64,000 nt of DNA from Musa acuminata AAA Group (lineage: Eukaryota > Streptophyta > Magnoliopsida > Zingiberales > Musaceae), in assembly GCF_036884655.1 (NCBI RefSeq), contig NC_088327.1, positions 9,147,001 to 9,211,000 of the forward strand. Direction: 5' to 3'. Every line of letters begins with the position of its first letter. Within the stretch, counting starts at the first letter, position 1. A program made the position numbers and the translations under genes. The notes below the pieces were generated by a model. The model did not search any database, was not told the origin of the DNA, and saw nothing but the letters and a program-made list of their open reading frames with translations. Below, piece after piece: positions 22,520-34,102 of this stretch.

Positions 22520-23640
22520 TAGGCTCTGAGGAATTCTTTGCTTTAGACGATAATTATATTATACGATTTTGCTCTTTTGAAACTCTAAAATATGTCTCTT
22601 TATTATTATTCTCCCGGGAGCTTAGGGCTCAAGGTAACGATTTTATTCTTTTAGAACTCATAAGCTTCAAAAAGTATCATTGAGATTAAAAATGACTTGG
22701 TGGACTTATGAGCCCTTTGTTTCCCTACCGCTCAATCAATATGAGACTAAATATCCTTATCCAAAATATGCCTTTGAGGGTGAGGATAAGGATGACCCGA
22801 CAAATTTATGAGTTATTGGTTTCCCTACTCCTCAACTAATGTAGGATTAAATGTCCTTATCAATGCTTTCTCCCGTAAGGGAGCTAAGAGCTCAAGGACT
22901 TCCTTCCAGAAGTCAACATTTGGTCAGCCATTAGTGTGACCTCGTAAGTTCATGAAGAATTATTTACTTTGGGCGATGGGCGTACTCACACGGTTTTATC
23001 CTTTTGAAGTTCGTGAGTTCGACGTCTCTGAGAGTAAGGGTGAACCGGTGAACTTATAAGCCATTGGTTCCCTTACTCATCAACTAATATGAAACTAAAT
23101 ATCTTTATTAGTGCTCTCTACCATAGGGGAACTGAGGGCTCAGGATTGTTCTTCTAGCGTCAATATGATAAATTAACATTTGATCATCATTAATGCGATC
23201 CCGTAGGCTCACGAGAAATTGTCTACTTTAGGTAGTAGGCACACTCTCATGGTTTTGTTCTTTCATAAGCTCCAAAAAGCGTCTTTGAGGATAAGGGTGA
23301 CCTGACAAACTTATGAATTATTAGTTCCCCTACTTTTCAACTAACGTGAGAACTAAATGTTCTTATCAGTGCTCCCTCCTATAGGGGAACCAAGGGCTTA
23401 GGATCCTTCGTCTAGCATTAATTTGATAAGTTAATATTTAGTCGGTCATTGGTGTAACATCGATAAGAAATTATTCACTTTGGACGATGAATGTACCTAC
23501 ACAATTTTATCCTTTAGGAGCTCGTAAACTCCACAAAGTGCCTCTAAGAATAAGAGTAACCCGATGAACTTATAAACCGTTGGTACTCCTACTCTTAATT
23601 AACATAAAATTAAATATCCTTATCACCTTTGAATGATATT
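22520..23640. repeat. Diverged tandem array, about 255-bp period
   Basis: The anchor AATTATTTACTTTGGGCGAT and its variants recur near 22540, 22966, 23225 and 23477. Each is followed by TTTTATCCTTTTGAAGTTCG-like text, a TGAGAATAAGGGTGACCCG-like block, CTTATGAGCCATTGGTTCCC and CTAAATATCCTTATCAGTGC. The last spacings are 259 and 252 bases. The first interval (426 bases) contains an additional partial unit. Copies are well diverged and carry no ORF. Origin unknown; it could be a decayed retrotransposon LTR or a small satellite. Confidence 0.75.
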
Positions 23641-24586
23641 GAAAGTAAAAAAAATCAAAATAATTCGTGAGAAAACTTCATTCACTTATAAAGACAATCA
23701 TAAGTCCATTGCTAAAGACCATCATTTGAATCGTTAATCAATGATCAATCCGGTTCGAATCAACGATTCAATTTCGGTTCCGACTCATTCGATCAAGATG
23801 GTCGGAACTTGACGAGAGGTGTAACAACGCAGTGGCCGATAGGGTTTGCTCCACATGCGGTGCAGTCAGTGCAGTGCAGTCATAAAGAAACATAAAACCT
23901 GAGCTGCACTGCGTGTACCAAATATAAAGAATCCACAGCACAAAAGTGGTGGCCAGTAAGTCTTCGTCTGTCGTACGCCTCGGTCTGCGCAACTCAACCA
24001 CTCCATCCAAATCTGATGTTTTACATCTCCCATCTCCCTCCGAAACCCCCGTCCTTGTCGTCCAGACGCAATTAGTCCATGTATACAGCGAGGGTTTGTG
24101 AACCCGGTGGCAGCAGTTTCGAGGCCACGGTCATGGCAGTGGGAATTCATTATAGGAGGATGGCTCACCGGCGTCACGTGCAGAGGGTCGGAGAGAGAGA
24201 GGGGAGGAATGGGTGCATGGTTTCGTGGTCATTTCTGAGGACTGCACAGCTGTAGGGCCGCGGTCTGCCGCTCGGTCTCGTCTTTTACTCCATCTCTTTC
24301 CACACATACGCCTCCTCTCTTTATTTCTGTTGCTGTTCCTTTGTTCATGGCAGACCCACACCCCACTACTCTCTCTCATCTCTTATTCCGGGAGAGGGTA
24401 ATCATTTCCTTCATCATCACCTCCTATTGCTGCCTCAGCTTGACTGCCCTCCCTTCCCCCATGAAAGGAGGCGGAAGTGTTGGGGGAGAGAGGAGGAGGA
24501 GGAGGAGGAGGAGGCGGCAAAGACTGGATGACCCGGGAAAGGGAAGGACATGCAGCTCAAGGAGAAGGAAAAAAGGAAGCTTTATC
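23641..24586 (+). other. Upstream and 5' part of the MIR166 transcription unit
   Basis: A GTGCAGTCAGTGCAGTGCAG stretch occurs near 23858-23880 and pyrimidine-rich DNA from 24270. A GGAGGAGGAGGAGGAGG purine run lies at about 24491-24514. No protein gene is supported. The primary transcript start cannot be placed from sequence alone. Confidence 0.4.
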
Positions 24587-24593
24587 CTTGAGG

Positions 24594-24614
24594 GGAATGT
24601 TGTCTGGCTCGAGG
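24594..24614 (+). ncRNA. miR166*: miR166 star strand (5' arm)
   Basis: 21 nt beginning GGAATGTTGTCTGGCTCG, the common 5' partner of miR166. It pairs with the mature strand with the standard two-base offset. Confidence 0.88.
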
Positions 24615-24659
24615 TCATTCGTTTCTCTTACAGATTATGCAGATCTATGTGAAGAGATC

Positions 24660-24680
24660 TCGGACCAGGCTTCATTCCCC
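24660..24680 (+). ncRNA. miR166: Mature miR166 (3' arm)
   Basis: 21 nt beginning TCGGACCAGGCTTCATTCCC, identical to the widely conserved miR166a form. No HD-Zip III target gene is in this window. Confidence 0.95.
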
Positions 24681-24689
24681 CCAACGATC

Positions 24690-25891
24690 GCTTCCGTCTC
24701 TCCACCTCTCGATCCCCGGCACCGATCGTTCGATCGACTTGGTTGCGTCTCTATCTTCGGCTCCCCTCTTCTCTTACTGTGGCTGACACCTTTTCTTTCT
24801 TCTCGTTGAGCAGATAGATTGGCGTAATGATGGGGGTTTACGACTGTCTTTCTTTCTTTCGCGACCTTCTTGTCCAGATTTCATCCTGACACGAGGCCAA
24901 AAAGCTTTCATCATGACCTCCTCCGAGGGGTTTCTCGTGTCTGCCTTCCTCCTTGCTCCCTGCGAATCTGCATGCTGAGTTACCTGCAAGATTTCCAGGT
25001 CAACTGAGTTCAGATCTCTTTTTCTCCCTTTTTCTTGGGGGCACGTTTCAGCTCATCTCTTCTCTTATTTTCTCGTGCTTGTCTGCCGGAACTGTTTAGG
25101 GTTCCTAAGATTATCTCTATCTGTGGTTACATGTTACTCTGCCACTGCCATGATAGCTACAATATGGCTTATCTCTTAGCTACATCATGCTTTCCTCTTA
25201 GCACACTAGAAGAATCTTTGGACATGGAAGCATATGGTGCCCCTTCCATTTTGATACACAGGTGATTAGGGCACAGTTGCTGGAAATGTGAGATTAGTTG
25301 ATGGCATTTGCCTTCTTGAAACCCCCCCTTTATCCTTATATGGCAGTACATGTTTCTGCCTATATATTGCCTTGTTGAAACCTGAATCCACGACATGTAT
25401 GTGTCGTCGTCGTCGTCGTCGTCGTCGTCTTTGACATACGCATGTTGACTTCACGTCATATTTATTCCCATAAATCTACAAGTGCAAACCTGCTCGATAT
25501 CTTCTTTGATGGAAACAAGATGCACGATCACATGAACAGCAGTTGTCATTGCCATTCCCATTGCCTAGTTTGCTTGTGCAGCTGAAGGAGGAAAGGCATA
25601 GGCGCAGCATGAATCTGGAAACACGTGTGTGGGAAAGGTGGCCATCCGAATGAGGTACGGAGGGATGGGAGAGGCAGAGAGGGGGCTCAGACCACAGCTT
25701 AGGGTTTCGTTCGCACACAGGAGGCAGAGATGGCAGCTTTCGATTCGGAGACTCCCACACGGAACCAGAAAACCTCAGCCTTTCACTCCCAATACTTTCC
25801 TTGCGGTAACCTTCACTTCCATTCTTCATCCGAGCTTGCATCCTCTTCTCGTTCCTTTCATCTAGGTTATGAATGTTAAACAGACTCATAC

Positions 25892-25926
<35 letters not shown>

Positions 25927-26350
25927 AGATAGAGATGGATTTTGAATGTTTTGTTGAAGGTCAACTTAAGCTTTTGTGGGAATCGATGATGTTTGACTTT
26001 GATTTTGGGGTTCCACGAAGAGAAGAGCATTGGAAATGATGGACTCGGTGACTCATACCTTTCTTTCTCATCTTCCTTGGCGTGGATCAGATCATCCACC
26101 ACCTCCTCAGGTTCATGATATTGAAGTAGCGTCGCGAGGATTCCTCACCGCTGAAGTAATTAATGCATGTTATATGGGTTCCTAAGAGTACCATTTCTTC
26201 TCTTATTCTTGTATGTTTGAGTTGAAATATCATTTTAATGCTCTCCTGTTGTACTACGATGTAGACTATACCTTAGCCAAATCTTTTTGCATTGATGGAT
26301 AGTTTTATTGCAACATTTTTCATGCAGATAATGTTGTTAATGTAAACAAC
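24690..26350 (+). other. Downstream of MIR166: likely pri-miRNA tail and intergenic
   Basis: Mixed DNA with a (GTC)n run at 25404-25432 and a (CT)n run at 25894-25922. ORFs here lack domains. The MIR166 primary transcript probably covers part of this stretch, possibly with introns, but no boundary is clear. Confidence 0.4.
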
Positions 26351-26353
26351 TTT

Positions 26354-26925
26354 ATGCTAGGGCATCGGGGCCGACGCGGCTTGGTTCATATCCGAATGCA
26401 CGGGGATTTTGCTGAGGTGGCTGATTACGGCGGTCCGGTCGGGACGTCGGGTCAGGAGCGAAGCTTTTCCGCAGCGCCGGAAAGATGCAACCCCGCCCTT
26501 GTACCTGCACACAGGTTGGGTCGGAAGCTCGGCCCGACCCCTCCGACGATCAAGTTAGATGATGTAGAGGGTGTTTTACGGTGGAGAAGTGTATCCCCCT
26601 CTTCCTCGACAGGCAAGGGGTTTTATAGTGAAGGGTTACCGTTATCCGATGTGACCGTTTGCAGGGAGCAGGGTCGTACTTCTGGTTACGTCCGGCAGTG
26701 GCGTTGGCGTGGCGTGTAGGGGCAAGTCCGAGCAGAGTGTTAATGCGCCTCAGTGGGTGTTCCGGTCAGTTGACCGAGTGCTGTCGGGTCGATCGAGGCG
26801 CGAGGCGTCATCCAGGGTGACTGATGTTAATCAGGTCACGTCGCCATTATTGCTTCTATCAGAGGGTGTCCTTTCGGTTGACCTGGTTCCCACAGACGGC
26901 GAACGTTACCAACTGTAATGCTGTT
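26354..26925 (-). mobile_element. GC-rich LTR-retrotransposon fragment
   Basis: A sharply bounded GC-rich block in AT-rich surroundings. On the minus strand it starts with GCCGTCTGTGGGAACC (near 26890-26905), a phrase often found just inside the 5' LTR of plant Ty3/gypsy elements. It contains CCTGCACACAGGTTGGGTCG-type LTR text. The ORF at 26354-26719 (plus) has no domain. I could not find paired LTRs or a target duplication, so this is a fragment, and the gypsy call is tentative. Confidence 0.45.
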
Positions 26926-29460
26926 GGGTCTCCGGTGATTCCCTCATCAAATGTGATTTCAATCATTGCATTTCCACATGATCTAGTTAGTGATGGTAGA
27001 TCGAGTGATTTCCACATGATCCAGTTAGTGATGGTAGATCTAGTTAGTGATTTCAATCACTGCATTTGCACTCTGTCATTACCTTCTTACAGGTTTAAAT
27101 GGTGATAGAAGATTCATATAGCCGATTCTAAATAATTGAAACTTATGATTTCATTGTTATTGTTGTTATTGTCCGTCGAGTTGATATGTGGTGATTGATG
27201 GAATTGGAATGTGATTTAAGTTCTTTGAGGGATTAGCTTCACTTAATTAAGATTATGATAATTTAATATAATTTTTAATATAGAAATAATTCTTATAATA
27301 CGATGGAGCTATAAAATATTCGGAAAAGGATTAAAAAATATATGATAAAAGTATGATGGGTTTTGCATGATCTTATTATTGATACAATAAGCAATTTCCA
27401 TGGAAGTTCCACAAATGGATCCTAATTAGTTATATCTTACTACGTAAAACTCTTTGAGATCTTCAATCTTTTACTCAATTAATGAGACACTAAATGTTCG
27501 TTTGGGAACATAAATGTATATGGAGGGTTTAATATTTTTTTTTAAATCTTATATAATCTTAATGTTGCATTGGAAAAGCTCAAATGATGCAACCTTATAG
27601 TAGCATTAGCATTTGTGGGATTCTAATGTAATTTTAAAAATTTAAAAGTATTTTATGATTTTATTTAAAATTTTAAATATATCAATTTATTTATTTATTT
27701 ATTTATATGAAAATACATTTTATTTATTGTATATTTGGGCCATACGAAAATTTACAAGATTACATACATACATACATACATACATATATTTGTTTAAATA
27801 AAAATATTTATTTATTTTTGAATAAATATTAAAAATATTAGAAGGGTAACTTTGTTATAAAATATTTAATAAAATTTTAAATTATAATCTATTATTTATA
27901 AAGCATTTCATAACTTTACATTTACTCGAATCTCTGTTTTCAATTATATATTAAAAATATAAATACGTGAGTTATTAAAGATAAGATTGTATTTATTATA
28001 TATGGTGCTGCTCCTCCCTCCTCCTATATATGGATGTAGCAATGTCGTATGCCCTCTTAGATCTCAAGTGGCATCTCTAAGTGGGACTAAATATGCTGAG
28101 TTATCCGCAAACAAGACTACAAGAGTGAGCTATCCGGTCGACAAGTCACCTATTTAAAGTTGAGGCAACACATCGATCAACCTCTTATACCAAATCTTGT
28201 TATGATGGCGGCTTTCCGGCTTCCTGCCACGAGAGATCCTCGCTACAGCCCCATCGAATGCGTCTTAGTCACCTCAATTCACACGCAATCATCGATAGAG
28301 CTACGTGTGGTTTCTAAACGTTGAGGTGCTACGGTATAGTATAATATTGAGAAATATAAAAAGAAAAAAGAAACTAAAGCTATTTAATATATATTGATAT
28401 ATGCAGGAATGTTCGAGGTGTCTCTGAGATAGAAATAATAATTTCTCGAGGTACCACCTGTACGAAGACTGAAGTCGGAAGAAGTTTTTCAACCTGATCT
28501 CTTTGATATTTAGGTTAGTAATCCGAGGTCCTCGTAGTTCAGAAAAAATTATTTGCATTTGGTTTAAGAGAGTTTGTTTATAATTTAAAAGATGAAAAGA
28601 GAGTTTGTGATTGTCTTCCTTGTTATAAAGGAAGAAAAGAAAATTTATGATTACTTTCTTTGTTACGTAAACGGATATTAGATAATAGGCCTAGATAATT
28701 TAAAAAATTAATTATAAAATATAAATCAAAATAGTCTATATAAGACTTATGTGGTTAGAGTCTCCGGCCCGATCAAGTTATTCAGATAATTAGATAATAG
28801 GCCTATGAGCATCATAGATTTTGTTTGTTTGTTTTTTCTGTCTCCCCTCTCATCATCATGACATTAAGATTTTGACCACATAAATCCTAATCGATAAAAG
28901 ATTATTTACATATTCATAATCCTTGGAACAATTTAGTGATGAAAACATTATTCTACCGAATATATTCCAAGAGATCTGAGCCTCGCAAAGCATATGCTTC
29001 ATCCTCGAAGAAGAGATTGCCATGCGTGTAGCTAATTCATTTGGCCACATGCAACGATCGTTCATAAACTCTTTAGTCATCATTAATTGCGACATCTTTA
29101 CACACGAATTCCTTATCATATTTGTTACCTCTTTCTTGATCGATTAAATGGAAAGTAGCTCAAGTGTCATTGTCAGCATACTAAACGTTAGTGCCTGAAA
29201 TGATCGACGCTGATGTGATATTTGGTATGTCAAAAGTCTCGCCATTCATTGCCACACGCAACTCTTGTCATTGTTTAATCGGAAGCAAATCGAGCTTCGG
29301 TCAATTTTATCCTTTGTGTTAGGTTTCCAAGCCATTAATCGTTTTATATAATCGGAAATCGAAATCGCATGTATTTTATACTTAAAATAAGTGCTTATAT
29401 GATTGTGTTGTCATATATTTGAGGTATTGTAATCGTCTCCACTTTAATTTTTATTGCCCG
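26926..29460. other. AT-rich intergenic DNA
   Basis: Holds a short direct repeat (GATCTAGTTAGTGATGGTAG near 26980 and 27020), an (ACAT)n run at 27762-27785 and many A/T runs. Minus ORFs at 28301-28558 and 28856-29119 have no recognisable domain. No gene supported. Confidence 0.5.
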
Positions 29461-29469
29461 TATGAGTTT

Positions 29470-30040
29470 TGATAAGGTCGATTTTAGGCTCGAGACACGC
29501 CACACGCAAGTTAAAACTACACGCTACGTCAAAATCCATACTAAGACGCTGTTCAACATGTCCCATCCCGAGAACCCAGGGCGGCGCCATCTGATGTCGC
29601 TCCGCGCGTCCCGAGACGACGGATTGTCAGAAGTGTCATCTCAACTCTCAAAGGTCAACGGCCACGTCGAACCTGCACGCAATCGACTCTCATACAATAA
29701 TATAAAAGTCCTTGGTCGGCATCTGGCTAGAGGGGAATAAAAGAAAAATAATCGATCCTATTACCGACTTGCATGTCAGAGGGGCCATAGCTGGGAATCA
29801 CCCGGCGAGGACTATTTTTGTAGGCGAACGATCGCCCGCGAGTGGCGAGCGTCTCGACCCAGGGGACGCAATCCACCGTGCAAAGGAGGGAAGTCAATCG
29901 GCCCTGATCCCGACCAGCACCCCTTCCCGAGGGCGCAGCCACCTCATCATCTAGCTCACTTCACAGGAAGCTCCCGACATCGATCCGCAGACCTAGCCGT
30001 GTTGACTCATCAGCCACGACATATCTGTTCGCTAACAAGT
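29470..30040 (+). mobile_element. GC-rich LTR-like fragment with its own TATA box
   Basis: A second GC-rich island. It has TATAAAAG at 29701-29708 followed by GGGAATCACCCGGCGAGGAC and a GC-rich tail ending ...GCTAACA, all typical of the R/U5 half of a plant gypsy LTR. Only one copy is present and the left end is unclear, so it is a solo LTR or a fragment. The ORFs inside are not genes. Confidence 0.45.
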
Positions 30041-30736
30041 TTACATATCTCCATTAACAATTTTGATAAGTATTACAATATCGATGAAGAACATATTAGG
30101 ACTAATATCTAATGTCACAAAGATAATGAATGATATGATGACATCAATTGATAGTTCGTTCATCACTCAATAACAAATCACAATAGGAAAGTATTCACTC
30201 GATTAAATATATATGATCCGACAAAAAAATTCTAAAATCAGGACCAAAATAGTGTAAGAAGTCCACCTCAGGACACAATAATCTCTCTCTCGATCATATA
30301 AAATGGTAATTTCTTGCACATCATATCAATCCTAACTTGAGCATTAAGAATCACTTCGACATTAGTGTTACAAGATCTTCGTTCATCGCGTCAGATAAAA
30401 AAATATTCCCTTGAATTTGTATCTTCCCAAAAAATTCAATAAGATTAGATCAAACGTAATATATCGAGCTGATGATTATTAATACGCATTTTTTTGGTCT
30501 TCTATTAAGTTTTTATGAGGGGTAAGAATTAAAGCAAGTCAATATATTTACTTATAAAAACTCTTCATTTCTTTCAGACTTGTCGAACAGTGCTAATGAG
30601 GAGAGTTATTTAGTCTGAGGAACACATATGAGATGTTCTTTTCATACATAACTCTATAGATCGTTACGTTTGGGATCATCGGTAGTCGTAGGGGAAGGTG
30701 CGGTATTCTAAGATTAAGTCATGGCATTGTGTCCGT

Positions 30737-31544
30737 CAAGTCTCGCACCCGTACTGACTGGCTCAATCCAAGTTAAAGACAAGCTGTCCTGGACATGTGT
30801 GCTCTTAGATGGTCGATGAGTTGATCATATGGTGCTAACATGCCACTAGGTCCAATTATTGTTTGTTGACCACATATGATTGTTGTGGTCGCAAGCGATC
30901 GACATGTTGACTACTTATTACCGCAAGATGTTGATGTGCCACTCAATTTTACCGTCACATATTTGTCACGTATAACTGTTGTGGTCTTGAGAGATCGATA
31001 TATCAGTCATGTGTCGTCATATGATATCAATATGTCTATCATGTTATTCGTCACATATAGATTTTTCTAAGGCATTTATTTTAGATATATAATTTTTTTC
31101 TTTAAAAATAATAACTCTGTAAAGTCTCATCGAACAAATTGGAGTCTGACACTTGTCCTGACTAGCTCGAACCAAGTTATAGACACGTTGTCTTGGACAT
31201 GTGTGCCCTTGGATGGTCGATGGGTTGATCATATGGTGTTGACGTACCACTTGGTCCAATTGTCACTTGTTAACCACATATGAATGTTGTGGTCACAAAC
31301 GATCGATGTGTTGGCTATTTATTATCATATGATGCTGATGTGCCACTCAGCCTTATTATCACATATTAGTCATGTATAACTGTTGTGGCCTTGGATGATC
31401 GACATGTCAGTCATGTGTGTCGTCTTATGGTATCGATACGTCTATCATGTTATTCATCATTGCATATAGGTTTTTCTAACGTATTTGTTTTCTATGTCTA
31501 TTTAAAAAAAAAATTTAACTCTACAAAATATCATCGAACAAATT
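30737..31544. repeat. 404-bp tandem duplication
   Basis: Two adjacent copies (about 30737-31140 and 31141-31544). Anchors 404 bases apart include CTGACTGGCTC/CTGACTAGCTC (30754, 31158) and ATCGAACAAATTGGAGT (ending about 31144 and 31548). The copies differ at many positions. Within each, a GTTGTGGTC...GATCGACATGT phrase repeats again at roughly half-unit spacing, suggesting an older internal duplication. No coding content. Confidence 0.8.
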
Positions 31545-31699
31545 GGAGTTGCAGCCAATCGAGGAGCTCTGAGTTTGAGTCGAAGAACGTCAGTCAGATC
31601 GGTGCAGTTCAGCTTTATCGGAATGCCATGCCACTTCTAAGCATGCCCTTAATGCCAATGAATGTGTGAGGTGTTGTATTGGCCTGAAAGAGTTAACAT

Positions 31700-32524
31700 G
31701 ATATTATGGATCATACGTTAAGATCACTACACATTTTCTTGTCGACACAGCGTGGCGCACGGCAACAACCCCGTCGGCTGCGCGCCGCTGGGACGGGGAG
31801 CTTCCCCACCAAGGCTCCTTATTCCAAAAGGAGTCCGGGACGTGGGGGCATGGAAGCCCCGCCGCGTTAGGCGAAGTTGGCACGCAACAACCATCGGCGA
31901 CGCGTGCAGGGTGCGGACGTGGAAAGATAATTCCACCACCCGCGTCCCGACGAACCACCCCACGACAATCCCTCCACTGTCGACGCCCGGAATGCCCTCT
32001 CCCTTTCCTCTGCACCCCCCTCCCCCCCAAACCCATCCCATACCGATCCTACGGAACGAGGTGAGTCGGTCGGTCGCTCGCTCCTTCGTGTCGTCGTTGC
32101 CGCAGGAACTACTGCCGATGTGGTAGGTTATACGTCTCCTCTTCACGACCCTTCAACGAGGGATGCGGGCCTGCCGGCCCCACCCACCAAACAAGACGTG
32201 GACGGGCGCTCGGCCGCACACTCCCCTCGGCTGCTGCCACGTCCACCCACGCATCCACCGACACGTCCCCCGCCCCCTTTCCCCACCACCCTTACAGCTG
32301 GCTGGCTGCCAAGATTGCGTCTCTCTCCCACTTGGCCCCACCTCCGCGTCCGTCTCGCCCTGTCTCGCCCCATCCAGGGTTCAGCCGACCTCCTCGCGGT
32401 CGACGGTGGAGACACCCTTCTTCCTCTGATCCATGTCACGACCGACGCTGCACACAGTCTCCTCCGTAACTATGTTATAAAAGTCCTTGTGGTGTCTCCT
32501 TTTTGTCATCGTTAGCAAGCAAAC
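31700..32524 (+). promoter_or_regulatory. GC-rich promoter region of the HD-Zip gene with ABRE-like boxes
   Basis: Five ACGTG cores lie within about 430 bases: 31840, 31917, 32196, and on the minus strand 32236-32242 (ACGTGGC) and 32260-32266 (ACGTGTC). The last two match the abscisic-acid response element consensus ACGTG(G/T)C. A TATAAAAG occurs at 32476-32483, about 400 bases before the HD-Zip ATG. ABA control is known for the ATHB7/12 group, so the boxes fit, but the link is inferred. Overlapping ORFs on both strands have no domains. Confidence 0.5.
32476..32483 (+). promoter_or_regulatory. Candidate TATA box of the HD-Zip gene
   Basis: GTTATAAAAGTCC just downstream of the ABRE-like cluster. 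It would give a leader of about 370 bases holding several upstream ATGs (for example 32525) and a (CATC)n run at about 32813-32838. Confidence 0.4.
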
Positions 32525-32885
32525 ATGGTCACGGTTCATGGATCCTAAACTACATCGAAAGAGTATAGGGTTCTTGGAAGGGAAGAGAAGAGGGAGAGGG
32601 AGATGGATGCTCGTAAGCAACAAGCGGCTGTGAAAGGGACGTATGGACGCTGATTTCTCCACGACAGCAGCTGCCATTGGATCGGTTGTTCCATCAAATC
32701 AATTACAAGACGGGCGTGCAATCCATCCCGCACAGGTGTAGTCGCTCCTCAGGAACAGTTCGTCTCCGAGCTTTCTACAAGAGCATTTATCCGCGGCGGA
32801 CATCGAGCAGCACATCCATCCATCCATCCATCCACCCACCTCCTCTCCCTGCTGCTGGTGGCTGACTGAGGGCTCAGCCTGCGAG

Positions 32886-33682
32886 ATGATGGAGAGCGAG
32901 GAGGAGCAGTCTGCCGCGGAGGAGGGAGACTGCTGCAGCTGGATGAACCCGACGGCGGAGAGCAGCAAGGGCAAGGGTGACAGGAGGAGGACGAGGAGGA
33001 GGTTCAGCGAGGAGCAGATCAAGTCGATGGAGTCCATGTTCGAGACGCAGACGAAGCTGGAGCCCCGGCAGAAGCTGCAGCTGGCGCGGGAGCTCGGCCT
33101 GCAGCCCCGCCAGGTCGCCATATGGTTCCAGAACAAGCGGGCGCGGTGGAAGTCGAAGCAGCTCGAGCGGGAGTACCGCGGTCTCAAAGCCGACTACGAT
33201 GCACTGCTCTCCAGCTTCGACTCCCTGAAGAAAGAGAAGCAGTTGCTGCTCCAGCAGGTAACCCACCACCGCCTTCTCGTGTCACCATCATCGTCTTTTC
33301 CCGTGCTGCTTCCGTCGACCGCTCAGCCATCCTCCGTCACCCGCAGCTACAAGACCTGGCAGAACTGATAGACAAGGCAGAGGAGAGAAGCAACAGAGAC
33401 GACGAGGGCTCAAACGATCGAGATTCCGAGATAAAAAAGGATCAGAGCTCGAGGCTGTCGCTGAAAGAGGAAGCAGATCTGGAGTTCGCAGTCTGCGCGG
33501 ACGAGGAGGACAAGAAGCCGAGATACTTCAGCGAGGACGAACTAAACCTGTGCGCCGGACAGCCAGCGATCTCCTCCTTGACCTCGTCGGCCGAGCAACA
33601 GTTTTGTTTGACCACCAGCTGGCCGTCGGACCAGTCGTGCAACAATTCACAGTGGTGGGAGTTTTGGCCGCTGAGCGAATGA
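32886..33682 (+). CDS. ATHB12-like: HD-Zip class I transcription factor, ATHB7/ATHB12-like, 235 aa
   Basis: Two exons: 32886-33257 and 33347-33682, with an 89-nt intron (CAG|GTAACC...CCGCAG) in phase 0. Residues 36-91 are the homeodomain ([16 protein letters not shown]... [13 protein letters not shown]). A leucine zipper follows with heptad leucines at 93, 100, 107, 114, 121 and 128. The intron falls inside the zipper, as is usual for this class. The C-terminus ends in an aromatic patch (WWEFWPLSE) like the AHA activation motif of ATHB12. Absence of a START domain and of the CPSCE motif rules out classes II-IV. Members bind CAATNATTG-type sites as dimers in the nucleus and are induced by ABA and drought. 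Clade assignment rests on the [19 protein letters not shown] homeodomain and the tail. Confidence 0.93.
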
Positions 33683-34100
33683 AACCCACCACCACTGTAA
33701 AGCTACCAGCCCCGCAGTAGCAAAGAACGAAAAAGAGAGCTGAAGCGAGCAGGAGGCTGCAGTACATAGCTCAGCAGGATATAGCTAGTGTCTGTGTCGA
33801 AACTTTTCGTCTTCCCTATGGATGATCTACAGTCGTGTACATCAGCATACTTCTATGAATAGAGTGACATGTAGTGATAATACACAGCTATTCAGTGCAA
33901 TTAAGGAAGCATTTGATTCATTTCAGCACAGCCGGACCAGCACCGAGACGATCGCCTGTGTGATCCATGGAAACATACCCTAAAATACACTAGTAGGAGA
34001 AAAGGTATGCATTTGAACCATTATAGACAAAACATATTCTTTTGATCTAACCTCACCAATATTAGAAAAAATAAATCGCATTAAATCAAAAAGAGTTAAA
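33683..34100 (+). other. HD-Zip 3' flank
   Basis: Probable 3' untranslated region, then AT-rich spacer up to the tRNA gene. On the minus strand a CTTTTTG run near 34088-34094 is the likely RNA polymerase III terminator of that tRNA. Confidence 0.5.
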
Positions 34101-34102
34101 CA

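Larger units (their letters stand above)
24587..24685 (+). ncRNA. MIR166: MIR166 precursor hairpin
   Basis: The two arms fold back. The 5' arm GGGGAATGTTGTCTGGCTCG pairs with the 3' arm CGGACCAGGCTTCATTCCCC with a few mismatches and G-U pairs, extended at the base by TTG/CAA. The loop is about 40 bases. The 3' arm contains the conserved miR166 sequence and the 5' arm the usual star strand. miR166 guides Argonaute (mainly AGO10/AGO1) to the START-domain region of HD-Zip III mRNAs, setting leaf polarity, vascular pattern and meristem activity. The hairpin lies in a region with no protein gene, as expected for an independent non-coding unit. Identity is very secure from the mature sequence and pairing. 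Confidence 0.95.

Noticed and set aside
22540..23500. CRISPR-like regularly spaced repeats
   Set aside because: Units are about 255 bp, diverged and directly abutting, in a plant genome. This is an ordinary tandem array.
31727..32439. Overlapping ORFs of 90-140 aa on both strands
   Set aside because: Proline/arginine-rich text in a GC-rich promoter. No domain and several mutually exclusive frames.
32886..33682. HD-Zip gene as a local target of miR166
   Set aside because: miR166 targets HD-Zip III START-domain mRNAs. This is a class I protein without a START domain.
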